A DNA stretch of 64,000 nt from Pseudomonas sp. Bc-h (lineage in GTDB: Bacteria; Pseudomonadota; Gammaproteobacteria; Pseudomonadales; Pseudomonadaceae): the NCBI RefSeq assembly GCF_002080045.1, contig NZ_MUIN01000011.1:198275-262274 (forward strand), given 5' to 3'. The position numbers and the translations under genes were made by a program. Below, one piece after another: positions 44,704 to 53,903 of this stretch. Numbering within the stretch: the first letter of the stretch is position 1; each line of letters starts with the position of its first letter. The notes beneath the pieces were generated by a model. It saw only the letters and a program-made list of their open reading frames with translations, had not been told where the DNA came from and ran no database searches.

Positions 44704-47616
44704 ATGCAAACAGACACAACTCGCGAGAATCCGCAGGCCATTGCGCCGCAGACAGGTGCGACCCAGCAGGACCTGTCCGCGACCGCCCCGGGTCAGTTGC
44801 GTGTGATCAAGCGTAACGGCACCGTGGTTGCGTATGCCGATGACAAGATCACCGTTGCCATCACCAAGGCTTTCCTCGCAGTTGAAGGCGGTACCGCCGC
44901 CGCGTCGTCGCGTATCCACGACACCGTTGCCCGCCTGACCGAACAGGTCACCGCGACCTTCAAGCGTCGCATGCCTTCGGGCGGCACCATCCACATCGAA
45001 GAAATTCAGGATCAGGTAGAACTGGCGCTGATGCGCGCTGGCGAGCAAAAAGTGGCTCGCGACTACGTGATCTACCGTAACGACCGCTCCAAAGAGCGTG
45101 CCGGTCGTGGCGGCGAAGCCCCTGTGCAGGCTCACCCGTCGATCCGCATCACCGCCAAAGACGGCAGCCTCGCGCCGCTGGACATGGGCCGCCTGAACAC
45201 CATCATCACCGAAGCGTGTGAAGGCCTGGCCGAGGTTGACGCCAACCTGATCCAGAACGAAACCCTGAAAAACCTGTACGACGGCGTGGCGCTGACCGAC
45301 GTCAACACCGCTCTGGTAATGACCGCGCGTACCCTCGTCGAGCGTGAGCCGAACTACTCGTTCGTGACCGCGCGCCTGCTGATGGACACCCTGCGTGCCG
45401 AAGGCCTGGGCTTCCTGAACGTTGCCGAAAGCGCCACTCACCACGAAATGGCCGACCTGTACGCCAAGGCTCTGCCGGCTTACGTCGCCAAAGGTATCGA
45501 GTTCGAACTGCTGAACCCTGTTCTGGCCGAATTCGACCTGGAAAAACTGGGCAAGGCGATCAACCACGAGCGCGACCAGCAATTCACCTACCTGGGCCTG
45601 CAGACCCTGTACGACCGTTACTTCATCCACAAGGATGGCGTGCGTTTCGAACTGCCGCAGATCTTCTTCATGCGTGTGGCCATGGGCCTGGCAATCGAAG
45701 AGAAAGCCCGTGAAGACCGCGCCATCGAGTTCTACAACCTGTTGTCGTCCTTCGACTACATGGCCTCGACCCCGACGCTGTTCAACGCCGGCACCCTGCG
45801 CCCACAGCTGTCGAGCTGCTACCTGACCACCGTTCCGGATGACCTGTCGGGCATTTACCACGCCATCCACGACAACGCCATGCTGTCCAAATTCGCAGGC
45901 GGTCTGGGCAACGACTGGACGCCGGTTCGCGCGCTGGGCTCCTACATCAAGGGCACCAACGGCAAATCCCAGGGCGTCGTGCCATTCCTGAAAGTGGTCA
46001 ACGACACCGCTGTTGCAGTGAACCAGGGCGGCAAGCGCAAAGGCGCTGTCTGTGCCTACCTGGAAACCTGGCACATGGACATCGAAGAGTTCATCGAGCT
46101 GCGCAAGAACACCGGTGATGATCGTCGTCGTACCCACGACATGAACACCGCCAACTGGATCCCTGACCTGTTCATGAAGCGTGTCTTCGACGACGGCAAG
46201 TGGACCCTGTTCTCGCCTTCCGAAGTGCCGGATCTGCACGACCTGACCGGTAAAGCCTTCGAAGAGCGCTACGAGTACTACGAAGCGCTGACCGAGTACC
46301 CAGGCAAGGTCAAGCTGTTCAAGACCATCCAGGCCAAAGACCTGTGGCGCAAAATGCTGTCCATGCTCTTCGAAACCGGCCACCCATGGCTGACGTTCAA
46401 AGACCCGTGCAACCTGCGTTCGCCACAGCAGCACGTTGGCGTGGTCCACAGCTCGAACCTGTGCACCGAGATCACCCTGAACACCAACAAGGACGAGATC
46501 GCGGTCTGCAACCTGGGCTCGATCAACCTGCCGAACCACATCGTCAACGGCAAGCTGGACACCGACAAGCTCAAGCGCACCATCGACGTAGCCGTTCGCA
46601 TGCTCGATAACGTTATCGACATCAACTACTACTCCGTGCCGCAAGCGAAGAACTCCAACTTCCGTCACCGTCCGGTCGGTCTGGGCATCATGGGCTTCCA
46701 GGACGCGCTGTACCTGCAGCACATCCCTTACGGTTCCGACGCTGCCGTGCAGTTCGCCGACCGTTCGATGGAAGCTGTCAGCTACTACGCGATCCAGGCT
46801 TCCTGCGATCTGGCAGACGAGCGCGGTGCCTACGAGACGTTCCAGGGTTCGCTGTGGTCCAAAGGCGTCCTGCCACTGGATTCGCAACAGATCCTGATCG
46901 AAGCGCGTGGCCAGAAGTACATCGACGTCGACCTGGAAGAGACCCTGGACTGGGCGCCAGTGCGTGCTCGCGTTCAGAAAGGCATTCGTAACTCGAACAT
47001 CATGGCCATCGCACCGACCGCGACCATCGCCAACATCACCGGCGTATCGCAGTCGATCGAACCGACCTACCAGAACCTGTACGTGAAATCGAACCTCTCG
47101 GGCGAATTCACCGTGATCAACCCGTACCTGGTTCGCGACCTCAAGGCGCGCGATCTGTGGGACTCGGTCATGATCAACGACCTCAAGTACTACGACGGTT
47201 CGGTACAGCAGATCGAGCGCATCCCGCAGGAACTCAAAGACCTGTACGCCACTGCGTTCGAAGTCGACACCAAGTGGATCGTCGACGCGGCAAGCCGTCG
47301 TCAGAAGTGGATCGACCAGGCTCAGTCGCTGAACCTGTACATCGCCGGCGCTTCGGGCAAGAAGCTGGACGTCACCTACCGCATGGCCTGGTACCGTGGT
47401 CTGAAAACCACTTACTACCTCCGTGCCCTGGCGGCGACCAGCACCGAGAAGTCGACCATCAACACCGGCAAGCTGAACGCCGTTTCCAGCGGTGGCCACG
47501 GCCCGGACGACTCGGCGATCACCGCCCCGCGTCCAGCCGAAGCAGCGCCAGCCGGTCCAGCGCCAGTGCCAAAAGCCTGCGCGATCGACGAGCCAGACTG
47601 CGAAGCCTGCCAGTAA
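44704..47616 (+). CDS. nrdA: Class Ia ribonucleotide reductase, alpha subunit
   Basis: A 970-aa large subunit that reduces ribonucleoside diphosphates to deoxy forms. ATG 44704 follows gtggagac. An N-terminal ATP-cone (LRVIKRNGTVVAYADDKI, about residues 30-125) and a second cone-like repeat (PSIRITAKDGSLAPLDMGRL) are visible; then the catalytic barrel with the finger-loop NLCTEITL and the C-terminal redox tail ending ACAIDEPDCEACQ. The double ATP-cone type is typical of Pseudomonas. Confidence 0.96.
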   Translation: MQTDTTRENPQAIAPQTGATQQDLSATAPGQLRVIKRNGTVVAYADDKITVAITKAFLAVEGGTAAASSRIHDTVARLTEQVTATFKRRMPSGGTIHIEEIQDQVELALMRAGEQKVARDYVIYRNDRSKERAGRGGEAPVQAHPSIRITAKDGSLAPLDMGRLNTIITEACEGLAEVDANLIQNETLKNLYDGVALTDVNTALVMTARTLVEREPNYSFVTARLLMDTLRAEGLGFLNVAESATHHEMADLYAKALPAYVAKGIEFELLNPVLAEFDLEKLGKAINHERDQQFTYLGLQTLYDRYFIHKDGVRFELPQIFFMRVAMGLAIEEKAREDRAIEFYNLLSSFDYMASTPTLFNAGTLRPQLSSCYLTTVPDDLSGIYHAIHDNAMLSKFAGGLGNDWTPVRALGSYIKGTNGKSQGVVPFLKVVNDTAVAVNQGGKRKGAVCAYLETWHMDIEEFIELRKNTGDDRRRTHDMNTANWIPDLFMKRVFDDGKWTLFSPSEVPDLHDLTGKAFEERYEYYEALTEYPGKVKLFKTIQAKDLWRKMLSMLFETGHPWLTFKDPCNLRSPQQHVGVVHSSNLCTEITLNTNKDEIAVCNLGSINLPNHIVNGKLDTDKLKRTIDVAVRMLDNVIDINYYSVPQAKNSNFRHRPVGLGIMGFQDALYLQHIPYGSDAAVQFADRSMEAVSYYAIQASCDLADERGAYETFQGSLWSKGVLPLDSQQILIEARGQKYIDVDLEETLDWAPVRARVQKGIRNSNIMAIAPTATIANITGVSQSIEPTYQNLYVKSNLSGEFTVINPYLVRDLKARDLWDSVMINDLKYYDGSVQQIERIPQELKDLYATAFEVDTKWIVDAASRRQKWIDQAQSLNLYIAGASGKKLDVTYRMAWYRGLKTTYYLRALAATSTEKSTINTGKLNAVSSGGHGPDDSAITAPRPAEAAPAGPAPVPKACAIDEPDCEACQ

Positions 47617-47652
47617 GGGCTTCGGGCGTTACACCCGTGTGACGCCCTGAAT

Positions 47653-47685
47653 GAAGGCTCGCGGCCACTTTGGCCGCGAGCCTTC
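47653..47685 (+). terminator. Hairpin after nrdA
   Basis: 15-base perfect stem gaaggctcgcggcca / tggccgcgagccttc with a 3-base loop and a short pyrimidine tail, 36 bases past the nrdA stop. It should end nrdA transcripts, separating them from the Fic module. Confidence 0.75.
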
Positions 47686-47724
47686 TTCAGCTACACTCCC
47701 CTTTTGAACCGTGGAGGCCTTCCC

Positions 47725-47895
47725 ATGCCAACGCCCTCTCTGGATGCCAAGAAAGCCTACTGCGCCAGAACGCGCCGCTCCAATTACGCAGCCAGCCTGC
47801 GCCTCGAAGGTTTCGAAACCTCGCCCGGCGACTCCGAACGCCGCCTCCCGTCCCGGGAAGAACTGCTCAATACCTACCGCAACAAACAGGCCTGA
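47725..47895 (+). CDS. YhfG-family antitoxin of the Fic module
   Basis: A 56-aa protein starting at ATG 47725 after cgtggaggcc. It contains SLRLEG (residues about 24-29), which fits the Fic-inhibitory helix motif (S/T)xxxE(G/N), whose glutamate blocks ATP binding in the toxin. It overlaps the Fic gene by one base (TGATG). P. fluorescens 2P24 has a comparable AntF/Fic-1 pair. Confidence 0.85.
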   Translation: MPTPSLDAKKAYCARTRRSNYAASLRLEGFETSPGDSERRLPSREELLNTYRNKQA

Positions 47896-48494
47896 TGGTC
47901 GACAAATACGGCGCGGGTCAAGACCCCTACTGCCCACCCGGCAGCACCGTACTGCGTAACCGCCTCAACCTCACCGACGCAAAAACCCTGGCGCAAGCCG
48001 AGCGCGACCTGTCAGAAGTCGCCGCCGAATCCATCGACTTCGCCCCTCCCCCCTACAGCCTGTCCTACCTGCAAGCGATCCATCGCCGGCTCTTTTCCGA
48101 CCTTTACGATTGGGCTGGAGAGCTGCGTACCGTCGACATCTCAAAGGACGACACGCACTTCTGCGTCACCAGCCGCATCGAGCCCGAAGCCAACAAACTG
48201 TTCAAAGTGCTCGCCGACGCCAACTGGTTTCAGGACCTTGACCGGACCAACCTGATCAACGCCAGCGCAGAACTGTTCGGCGACCTCAACGTGGTTCATC
48301 CCTTCCGCGAAGGCAATGGCCGTGCGCAACGCATCCTGTTCGAACACATCATCGTCAACGCAGGGTATGAAATCAGCTGGTGGCCAGTGGAGCCCGGCGA
48401 ATGGATACAGGCCAATATCGACGCCGTAGGGTGTGACTATGCGGGACTGGTGAGGGTGTTCGAGCGGTGTGTGGGGCAGGCAATCGGCAGCTGA
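47895..48494 (+). CDS. Fic-family AMP transferase (toxin)
   Basis: A 199-aa Fic protein with the active-site motif HPFREGNGRAQR (residues about 134-145) holding the catalytic histidine, anion-binding loop and arginines. No inhibitory helix is seen inside it, so it is a class-I Fic kept silent by the separate YhfG-like antitoxin. Related Fic toxins AMPylate DNA gyrase GyrB and topoisomerase IV and stop replication; this is inferred here by family. It stands between nrdA and nrdB. Confidence 0.9.
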   Translation: MVDKYGAGQDPYCPPGSTVLRNRLNLTDAKTLAQAERDLSEVAAESIDFAPPPYSLSYLQAIHRRLFSDLYDWAGELRTVDISKDDTHFCVTSRIEPEANKLFKVLADANWFQDLDRTNLINASAELFGDLNVVHPFREGNGRAQRILFEHIIVNAGYEISWWPVEPGEWIQANIDAVGCDYAGLVRVFERCVGQAIGS

Positions 48495-49189
48495 ATATTC
48501 GCGTGTTCAGTCCTCGCGTGTGACGGAGCCAGATCATGGGCCACTCGTCGATTACGTCACAATTTGGCGCGTCATTTCCACTGGGTATTCGATATTGATT
48601 CTCGAGCGGTGCCCCCTGCACGCCTCTGGATACGCAACCTCAACGCATTATCAAAGCCATGATCCAAATCAGCCCAGATGAATTCGTCGAAATTCGAGCT
48701 CGCCCATCGATTGCCGCCAGCCAGGACACACTATATGATGTGTCTCGCTTCGAAACGAAACACTAGATACGTGATTAACCTCTAATATTAACGCGCTGTT
48801 CCTCAAGCATGGCTTGGCGAAGAACGCAAAGGAAAATGAAGGCAATTCGACCTTCAAATTCCGTCAGGGACGAACCCGCGCCGGGCAAAATCTGTATAAT
48901 CCCGCGCTCACCCAGGGTACTCAAAATGACCGTTTGCACATTGCAAAGCTGGCACTCTGAAAACAGCCCCGTTGACCCGCTTCGCCGGCCTGCCACAGGT
49001 GGCCTGCGCAGCACGGTCGCCGATCGATCCGAAACGACGATTCTCGTCTTCGTTGATCAATCACAGTAAGACCCTGAGCTGCACCCAATCTATTCCCGTT
49101 GCCAGCCTACGCGACATGCACCGCTGGCAACGCCGACTTTAAAATCCAATCGACCGCCAAGGCGGTCCTCAAGCAGGAGCCTCATCACC
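48495..49189. other. Intergenic region before nrdB
   Basis: No supported gene in these 695 bases; short ORFs have no ribosome-binding sites or recognisable motifs. It contains an NrdR-type box pair, a good -10-like TATAAT at 48895-48900 and a caggag site before the nrdB ATG. Confidence 0.6.
48728..48775 (+). promoter_or_regulatory. Pair of NrdR-type boxes upstream of nrdB
   Basis: acaCTATATGATGtgt (48728-48743), a close match to the NrdR consensus including both flanks, and acaCTAGATACGTgat (48760-48775), good in its left half only. The starts are 32 bases apart, exactly as for nrdA. Confidence 0.65.
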
Positions 49190-50437
49190 ATGCTGAGCTG
49201 GGACGAATTCGACAAAGAAGACGCAGCCGAACCCGCCAAAGGCGCCAACGCTGGCCACGCTTCTGAAGCAGCCATGGACAAACTCGACAGCGCCGGTGGT
49301 GCTGCCGCCCTGGAAGCACGCGCTGCCAACGCCAGCGACTCCGCCGCGGTAGCCCGCGCCAAGGCCGCACTGAACAAACTCGACGTCGCCGAAGGTCTGG
49401 CTGAACTCGAAGGCTCCGCCGCCCGCGTTGCCGTCGACGAAAAGCGCATGATCAACTGCCGAGCCGACCTCAACCAACTGGTGCCATTCAAGTACGACTG
49501 GGCCTGGCAGAAGTACCTGGACGGCTGCGCAAACCACTGGATGCCGCAAGAAGTCAACATGACCGCCGACATCGCCGTCTGGCGTAACCCGGAAGGCCTG
49601 ACCGACGACGAACGCCGCATCGTCATGCGCAACCTGGGTTTCTTCTCCACCGCCGACTCCCTGGTTGCCAACAACCTCGCACTGGCCGTGTATCGCCTCA
49701 TCACCAACCCTGAATGCCGCCAGTACATCCTGCGCCAGGCCTTCGAGGAAGCGATCCACACCCACGCCTACCAGTACTGCATCGAATCGCTGGGCATGGA
49801 TGAAGGCGAAATCTTCAACATGTACCACGAGATCCCGTCGGTCGCCAAAAAGGCAGCCTGGGGCCTGAAATACACCCGCGCCATCTCCGACCCGGAATTC
49901 AACACCGGCACCGTCGAGACCGACAAAGAACTGCTGCGCAACCTGATCGCCTACTACTGCGTTCTGGAAGGCATCTTCTTCTACTGCGGCTTCACCCAGA
50001 TCCTCTCCATGGGCCGCCGCAACAAAATGACCGGCGTCGCAGAACAGTTCCAGTACATCCTGCGCGACGAGTCCATGCACCTGAACTTCGGCATCGACGT
50101 GATCAACCAGATCAAAATCGAGAACCCGCACCTGTGGGACGCCGAACTGAAGGAAGAAGCCAGCCAGATGATTCTGCAAGGCACCCAGCTCGAAATCGAA
50201 TACGCCCGCGACACCATGCCGCGCGGCGTACTGGGCATGAACGCCGCGATGATGGAGGACTACCTCAAGTTCATCGCAAACCGTCGCCTGAGCCAGATCG
50301 GTTTGAAGGAAGAGTACCCAGGCACCACCAACCCGTTCCCATGGATGAGCGAAATCATGGACTTGAAGAAAGAGAAGAACTTCTTTGAGACTCGGGTTAT
50401 TGAGTACCAGACGGGTGGGGCGTTGAGCTGGGATTGA
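49190..50437 (+). CDS. nrdB: Class Ia ribonucleotide reductase, beta subunit
   Basis: A 415-aa radical-generating subunit. The N-terminal 75 residues are an Ala-rich extension (EFDKEDAAEPAKGANAGH...), then the di-iron fold follows with ligands in AFEEAIHTHAYQY and RDESMHLNFG, and the C-terminal tail for docking to NrdA. It is separated from nrdA by the Fic module and has its own NrdR-type sites, so it can be expressed alone. Confidence 0.95.
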   Translation: MLSWDEFDKEDAAEPAKGANAGHASEAAMDKLDSAGGAAALEARAANASDSAAVARAKAALNKLDVAEGLAELEGSAARVAVDEKRMINCRADLNQLVPFKYDWAWQKYLDGCANHWMPQEVNMTADIAVWRNPEGLTDDERRIVMRNLGFFSTADSLVANNLALAVYRLITNPECRQYILRQAFEEAIHTHAYQYCIESLGMDEGEIFNMYHEIPSVAKKAAWGLKYTRAISDPEFNTGTVETDKELLRNLIAYYCVLEGIFFYCGFTQILSMGRRNKMTGVAEQFQYILRDESMHLNFGIDVINQIKIENPHLWDAELKEEASQMILQGTQLEIEYARDTMPRGVLGMNAAMMEDYLKFIANRRLSQIGLKEEYPGTTNPFPWMSEIMDLKKEKNFFETRVIEYQTGGALSWD

Positions 50438-51065
50438 TTTGAATCCTGCTTACACCGTTTGAGATGAAAGGGCTGCCAGAGATGGTGGCCCTTTTCTTTG
50501 TATGCCGAATGATCAGGTGATCATCGTTCCGACGCCCCGCGTCCCTGCCGGAACGTTGATCGGTCCACGCCTCGCGTCCCCGCTGGAAAGGTGATCGTTC
50601 CCCCGCTCCGCGTGGGAATGCAGCCACTGACGCTCCTCGTTAAACCCACGCCTGAACGGATCTCTCCCCATACCTGAAGCACCACGAAACACAGCAAGAC
50701 TTGATCGTTCCCACGCCCCGCGTCCCCGCTGGAAAGCTGATGATCGTTCCCCCGCTCCGCGTGGGAATGCAGCCACTGACGCTCCGCGTCAACCCGCGTC
50801 TGAACGGATCCCTCCCCATACCTGAAGCACCACGAAACACAGCAAGACTTGATCGCTCCCACGCCCCGCGTCCCCGCTGGAAAGCTGATGATCGTTCCCC
50901 CGCTCCGCGTGGGAATGCAGCCACTGACGCTCCGCGTCAAACCCGCGTCTGAACGGATCCCTCCCCATACCTGAAGCACCACGAAACACAGCAAGACCCA
51001 CATTGGGCCTCGCTCAAACTAGCCTCAAAAGCTCCGTGCCCCACTTCAGATTCAAGGAAGAATCC
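50438..51065. repeat. Tandem REP array, about three copies of a 149-base unit (family C)
   Basis: From about 50520 to 50998 the same block repeats: gatcgttcccacgcc..., a tggaaag step, gatcgttcccccgctccgcg, tgacgctccgcgtc, and an end ctgaagcaccacgaaacac that starts at 50674, 50822 and 50971 (148 and 149 bases apart). The first copy is more diverged. It lies just before the REP-associated transposase. Confidence 0.85.
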
Positions 51066-51599
51066 ATGGCCCGAAGCCGCTACACCATCACCGAAATCGA
51101 CAAACCTCACTTCCTGACCTGCACCATCGTCGAATGGCTCCCGCTGTTCACCCGCCCCGCCCTCGTCGATATCGTTCTAAACACCTGGCGATACCAGCAA
51201 GCTAACCAGAACCTAAAGCTATACGGCTATGTCGTTCTAGAAAACCATCTCCACTACCTGGCTCAATCTCCAAACCTCGCGAAATCCGTGTCTAGCTTCA
51301 AATCCTTCACGGCACGCAACATCGTTGATCACCTTCAACACCTAAATGCTGAAAGCACGCTACAGCGACTGAGATTTGCCAAGCGAGCACACAAGCTCGA
51401 CCGCGTGTATCAGGTCTGGCAAGAAGGCGTGCACGCAGAGATGGTTTACAGCGAAAGCGTAATGCGCCAGCAGCTCGACTACATACACCACAACCCAGTG
51501 AAACGAGGCTATGTGGATCTGGGGGAGCATTGGCGGTATTCAAGCGCGCGGGATTATCAAGGGCAGCCGGGGCTGATCGAGGTGCAGCGGTGGTACTAG
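51066..51599 (+). CDS. REP-associated tyrosine transposase (RAYT)
   Basis: A 177-aa IS200/IS605-like Y1 protein starting at ATG 51066. It has the metal-binding HxH in YGYVVLENHLHYLAQ and the probable catalytic tyrosine in QLDYIHHNPVKRGYV. RAYTs are domesticated transposases that recognise and cut REP sequences. REP family C lies on both sides in opposite orientation, the usual layout of a REP-RAYT unit. Confidence 0.9.
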   Translation: MARSRYTITEIDKPHFLTCTIVEWLPLFTRPALVDIVLNTWRYQQANQNLKLYGYVVLENHLHYLAQSPNLAKSVSSFKSFTARNIVDHLQHLNAESTLQRLRFAKRAHKLDRVYQVWQEGVHAEMVYSESVMRQQLDYIHHNPVKRGYVDLGEHWRYSSARDYQGQPGLIEVQRWY

Positions 51600-51652
51600 C
51601 TGACGCGGAGCGTCAGAGGATGCATTCCCACGCGGAGCGTGGGGAACGATCG
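51600..51652. repeat. REP, family C, inverted, downstream of the RAYT gene
   Basis: ctgacgcggagcgtcagagg followed by cattcccacgcggagcgtgg and aacgatc, the complement of the copies upstream of the transposase. Confidence 0.85.
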
Positions 51653-51746
51653 GCACAACGCAATCGAATCAATGATATCCCGCAGACCTGAAATCAGTTG
51701 TAACAAGGCGTCGCACTGACGCAACATTCCCTTTCCTGCAGGCGAT

Positions 51747-52766
51747 ATGGAAAGGGACTACAACGTGGCGAAGAAAACCCTACAACAGATGCTTACCGGC
51801 GCTTACGCATCGCTTGCGCTTGAGGAAGGCCATATCTACACGCGGGATGACTTGCGAGCTCGCTTCACAATCACAGCCTCAAGCATCAATAACGGAATCT
51901 TCAAGCCAGCAGCGTTCGACTCAGTCTGGCTGTTCGTCACAGAACAAAAGACGGCAGACCGCACCCAGTACGATGACATCCTGACTGGCGACGTGCTGCA
52001 CATGGAAGGTCAGACGCAAGGTGGCACCGACCACCTCATCAAAGAACACGTCGAACGCGGGCTAGAACTCCTCCTGTTTTATCGCAAAAAGAAATATGAA
52101 CACCCTGGCGCAGGCTTCACCTACAAGGGCAGGTTTCTTTATCAAAGCCATGAGTCTTCCGGCCCGACCAAATTCACTCTCTGCCAAGAAGATAGTCCAG
52201 AGCTCACCATTCCTTTCATCGAATCGGAGCTGCACTCGTCTGGCGAATTCAATCCTCAAAATATCGTTGATGCTCGTAAGAAAGTCCTGGCATCGGTGGT
52301 CCGTCGCCAAGGTCAGGCCAAGTTCAGACTGGTGCTGATGAAAGCTTACGACGGCAGGTGTGCAATTACAGGCTGCACTATTACGGCACTGCTGGAGGCC
52401 GCGCACATCGTTCCCTACCAAGGTGCCGACACTAATGTGGTTGGCAATGGATTACTGCTTCGCGCTGACATCCATACCCTTTTTGACCTGGGGCTTTTGT
52501 GGGTTGACGCTGACAAGCGGATCGTAAAACTGGCGGATGAATTAAAGGGCAGCGAGTACATGCGTTATCAAGATATGCCTATCCTCTCGCCCAAGAGCGC
52601 GGCAGATCAACCGAGTGCCAAGGCACTTCAGTCGCACGTCAACACCTTGAAACTACTCTCGGACTCGTACGGAGGCTCGCTGTCGTCTAACTATACAACT
52701 CATGATCATCAAACCAGCGGAACCACGCAGGTTGCCGGATACAAATCGCCAGTTGCCGCAGAGTGA
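51747..52766 (+). CDS. HNH endonuclease, restriction-like
   Basis: A 339-aa protein. The C-terminal half holds an HNH_2-type nuclease: RCAITGCTITALLEAAHIVP followed by GNGLLLRADIHTLFDLGLL (residues about 215-265), with a CxxxxC pair and the AAH...N...H core. The N-terminal half (about 20-150) has LTGDVLHMEGQTQGGTDHLI and LELLLFYRKKK, which look to me like the substrate-reading domain found beside helicases and McrA-like enzymes (DUF3427-like). No methyltransferase is next to it, so a modification-dependent or solitary nuclease is likely. Confidence 0.8.
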   Translation: MERDYNVAKKTLQQMLTGAYASLALEEGHIYTRDDLRARFTITASSINNGIFKPAAFDSVWLFVTEQKTADRTQYDDILTGDVLHMEGQTQGGTDHLIKEHVERGLELLLFYRKKKYEHPGAGFTYKGRFLYQSHESSGPTKFTLCQEDSPELTIPFIESELHSSGEFNPQNIVDARKKVLASVVRRQGQAKFRLVLMKAYDGRCAITGCTITALLEAAHIVPYQGADTNVVGNGLLLRADIHTLFDLGLLWVDADKRIVKLADELKGSEYMRYQDMPILSPKSAADQPSAKALQSHVNTLKLLSDSYGGSLSSNYTTHDHQTSGTTQVAGYKSPVAAE

Positions 52767-53087
52767 GTGACTTACTTGATCAGAAATTTTCGGAAGAGTC
52801 CTACAGCGTTGCATCTTGCGACAGGGGGCGTTGCCACCTACCCTGCCTCCGCGCCTAAGAAACGCAGCAGAAACACCTGAGCAGAGCGGCCCGCCCGCTC
52901 CCGATAGAAGCGGCATTTAGGCGCCAGTGGTTTGTAGCCGTGCGCCGAAATTTTCTCTGCTATGTCGGGAGTGGGCGAATACAAGACCCGTAAGGGGAAT
53001 ATGTCCGGCCCTGTTCTCTGCTCAAGGGTTTCTTAGCTCCCGACACCTAATCCCGCCATGGAAGGCTAATAAGCAGAGAAAAGGACA
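52767..53087. other. Intergenic region with a diverged inverted repeat
   Basis: No gene is supported in these 321 bases. Words ctaagaaac ... tgagcagag (52854-52886) are repeated in inverse order at 53015-53035 (ctctgctca ... gtttcttag), so a long hairpin or two facing REP-like units may form. The BRO-N gene starts immediately after. Confidence 0.5.
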
Positions 53088-53615
53088 ATGACAAACAGCC
53101 TACGCCCCACCACCTTCCACCGCCACAACCGCCCCCTGCGCACCCTCCTCTTCGAATCCCAAGTCTGGTTCTGCGCCCGCGACATGGGTCGTCTCATGGG
53201 CTGGCCTTTGAACGAACGCACGACGCGCAAGCTCGATGCCGATCAGCGTAGGGTGATGACCTTGGTGGATTCGTGCGCTGAGGCGGATGAGCTGATGGTG
53301 AGTGAGTCGGGGGTGTATGCGATGTTGGTGCATCACCATCACGCGGAAAATCGTGAGTTACGGCAGTGGATCACCAACGAGGTGGTGCCGTGTGTGCGCG
53401 ATGAGCTTGAGCCGCCCGAGGCGTGCAGTCCTTGCTTGAGTTTTCTGCAGTGGCCGGGAATGTCGGTGAGCATGTTGCATTGGCGCAGTGAGCCGTGGAT
53501 TCGGTTGCGGGATATGCCAAGGGTACTGGCGCACAGCGGTGATCATCAGCCGTTTCATAGTAAGCCAGGCCAGTCGTGGTGGCAGGCTGCGAGAGCAAAA
53601 TTGGGGCGCGTCTGA
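53088..53615 (+). CDS. BRO-N domain protein (antirepressor-like)
   Basis: A 175-aa protein. Residues about 10-110 fit the BRO N-terminal domain (VWFCARDMGRLMGWPLNERT, then LMVSESGVYAMLVHHHHAEN and RELRQWITNEVVPCVR), seen in phage antirepressors and viral BRO proteins that bind DNA. The C-terminus (WRSEPWIRLRDMPRVL) repeats the same kind of domain in diverged form. No other phage genes are nearby, so it is probably a leftover of mobile DNA or a domesticated regulator. Confidence 0.85.
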   Translation: MTNSLRPTTFHRHNRPLRTLLFESQVWFCARDMGRLMGWPLNERTTRKLDADQRRVMTLVDSCAEADELMVSESGVYAMLVHHHHAENRELRQWITNEVVPCVRDELEPPEACSPCLSFLQWPGMSVSMLHWRSEPWIRLRDMPRVLAHSGDHQPFHSKPGQSWWQAARAKLGRV

Positions 53616-53720
53616 AACCTCTCCGCAATAGGTTACAAGGGGACTTGCCAGGTGCGGACATGTCCCACGCCGCTCAATGGAGCCGTCCTCCGATGATGTA
53701 GGAGTGATACCCACAGGTGA

Positions 53721-53903
53721 GTGAGACGAATCCGGATTTTCCACAATCCTTTGGCAGATTCAGAGGTCAAAGGCGTCCGTTTTGATTTGTTGAAGTGCCT
53801 GGATCTGTATCACAGCGGTGAGCTGGAGAGCCAGGTTGGGCGGATGGTCATTAACCCTGATGGTATTTATAGGCAGGATCACGCGCTACCTGCAAAGCCT
53901 TGA
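53721..53903 (+). CDS. Small hypothetical ORF, 60 aa
   Basis: GTG-started ORF (MRRIRIFHNPLADSEVKGVR) with no recognised family and no clear ribosome-binding site. It touches the start of the GNAT remnant. It may be a fragment of a disrupted gene rather than a functional one. Confidence 0.35.
   Translation: MRRIRIFHNPLADSEVKGVRFDLLKCLDLYHSGELESQVGRMVINPDGIYRQDHALPAKP

Noticed and set aside
44521..47499. 992-codon minus-strand frame opposite nrdA
   Set aside because: Antisense shadow; Val/Gln/Asp-rich with no domain.
48495..49189. Short ORFs before nrdB
   Set aside because: No start signals, no conserved motifs; region is better read as control DNA.
50520..50998. Possible CRISPR array
   Set aside because: Units of 149 bases made of REP palindromes with no short repeat and unique-spacer structure.
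50513..51003. Several Arg/Gly-rich ORFs in the REP array
   Set aside because: Repeat-derived frames (for example MAAFPRGAGER) created by tandem REPs; not genes.
52653..52916. 87-codon minus-strand ORF at the end of the HNH gene
   Set aside because: No ribosome-binding site or family; mostly opposite the HNH gene and a repeat.
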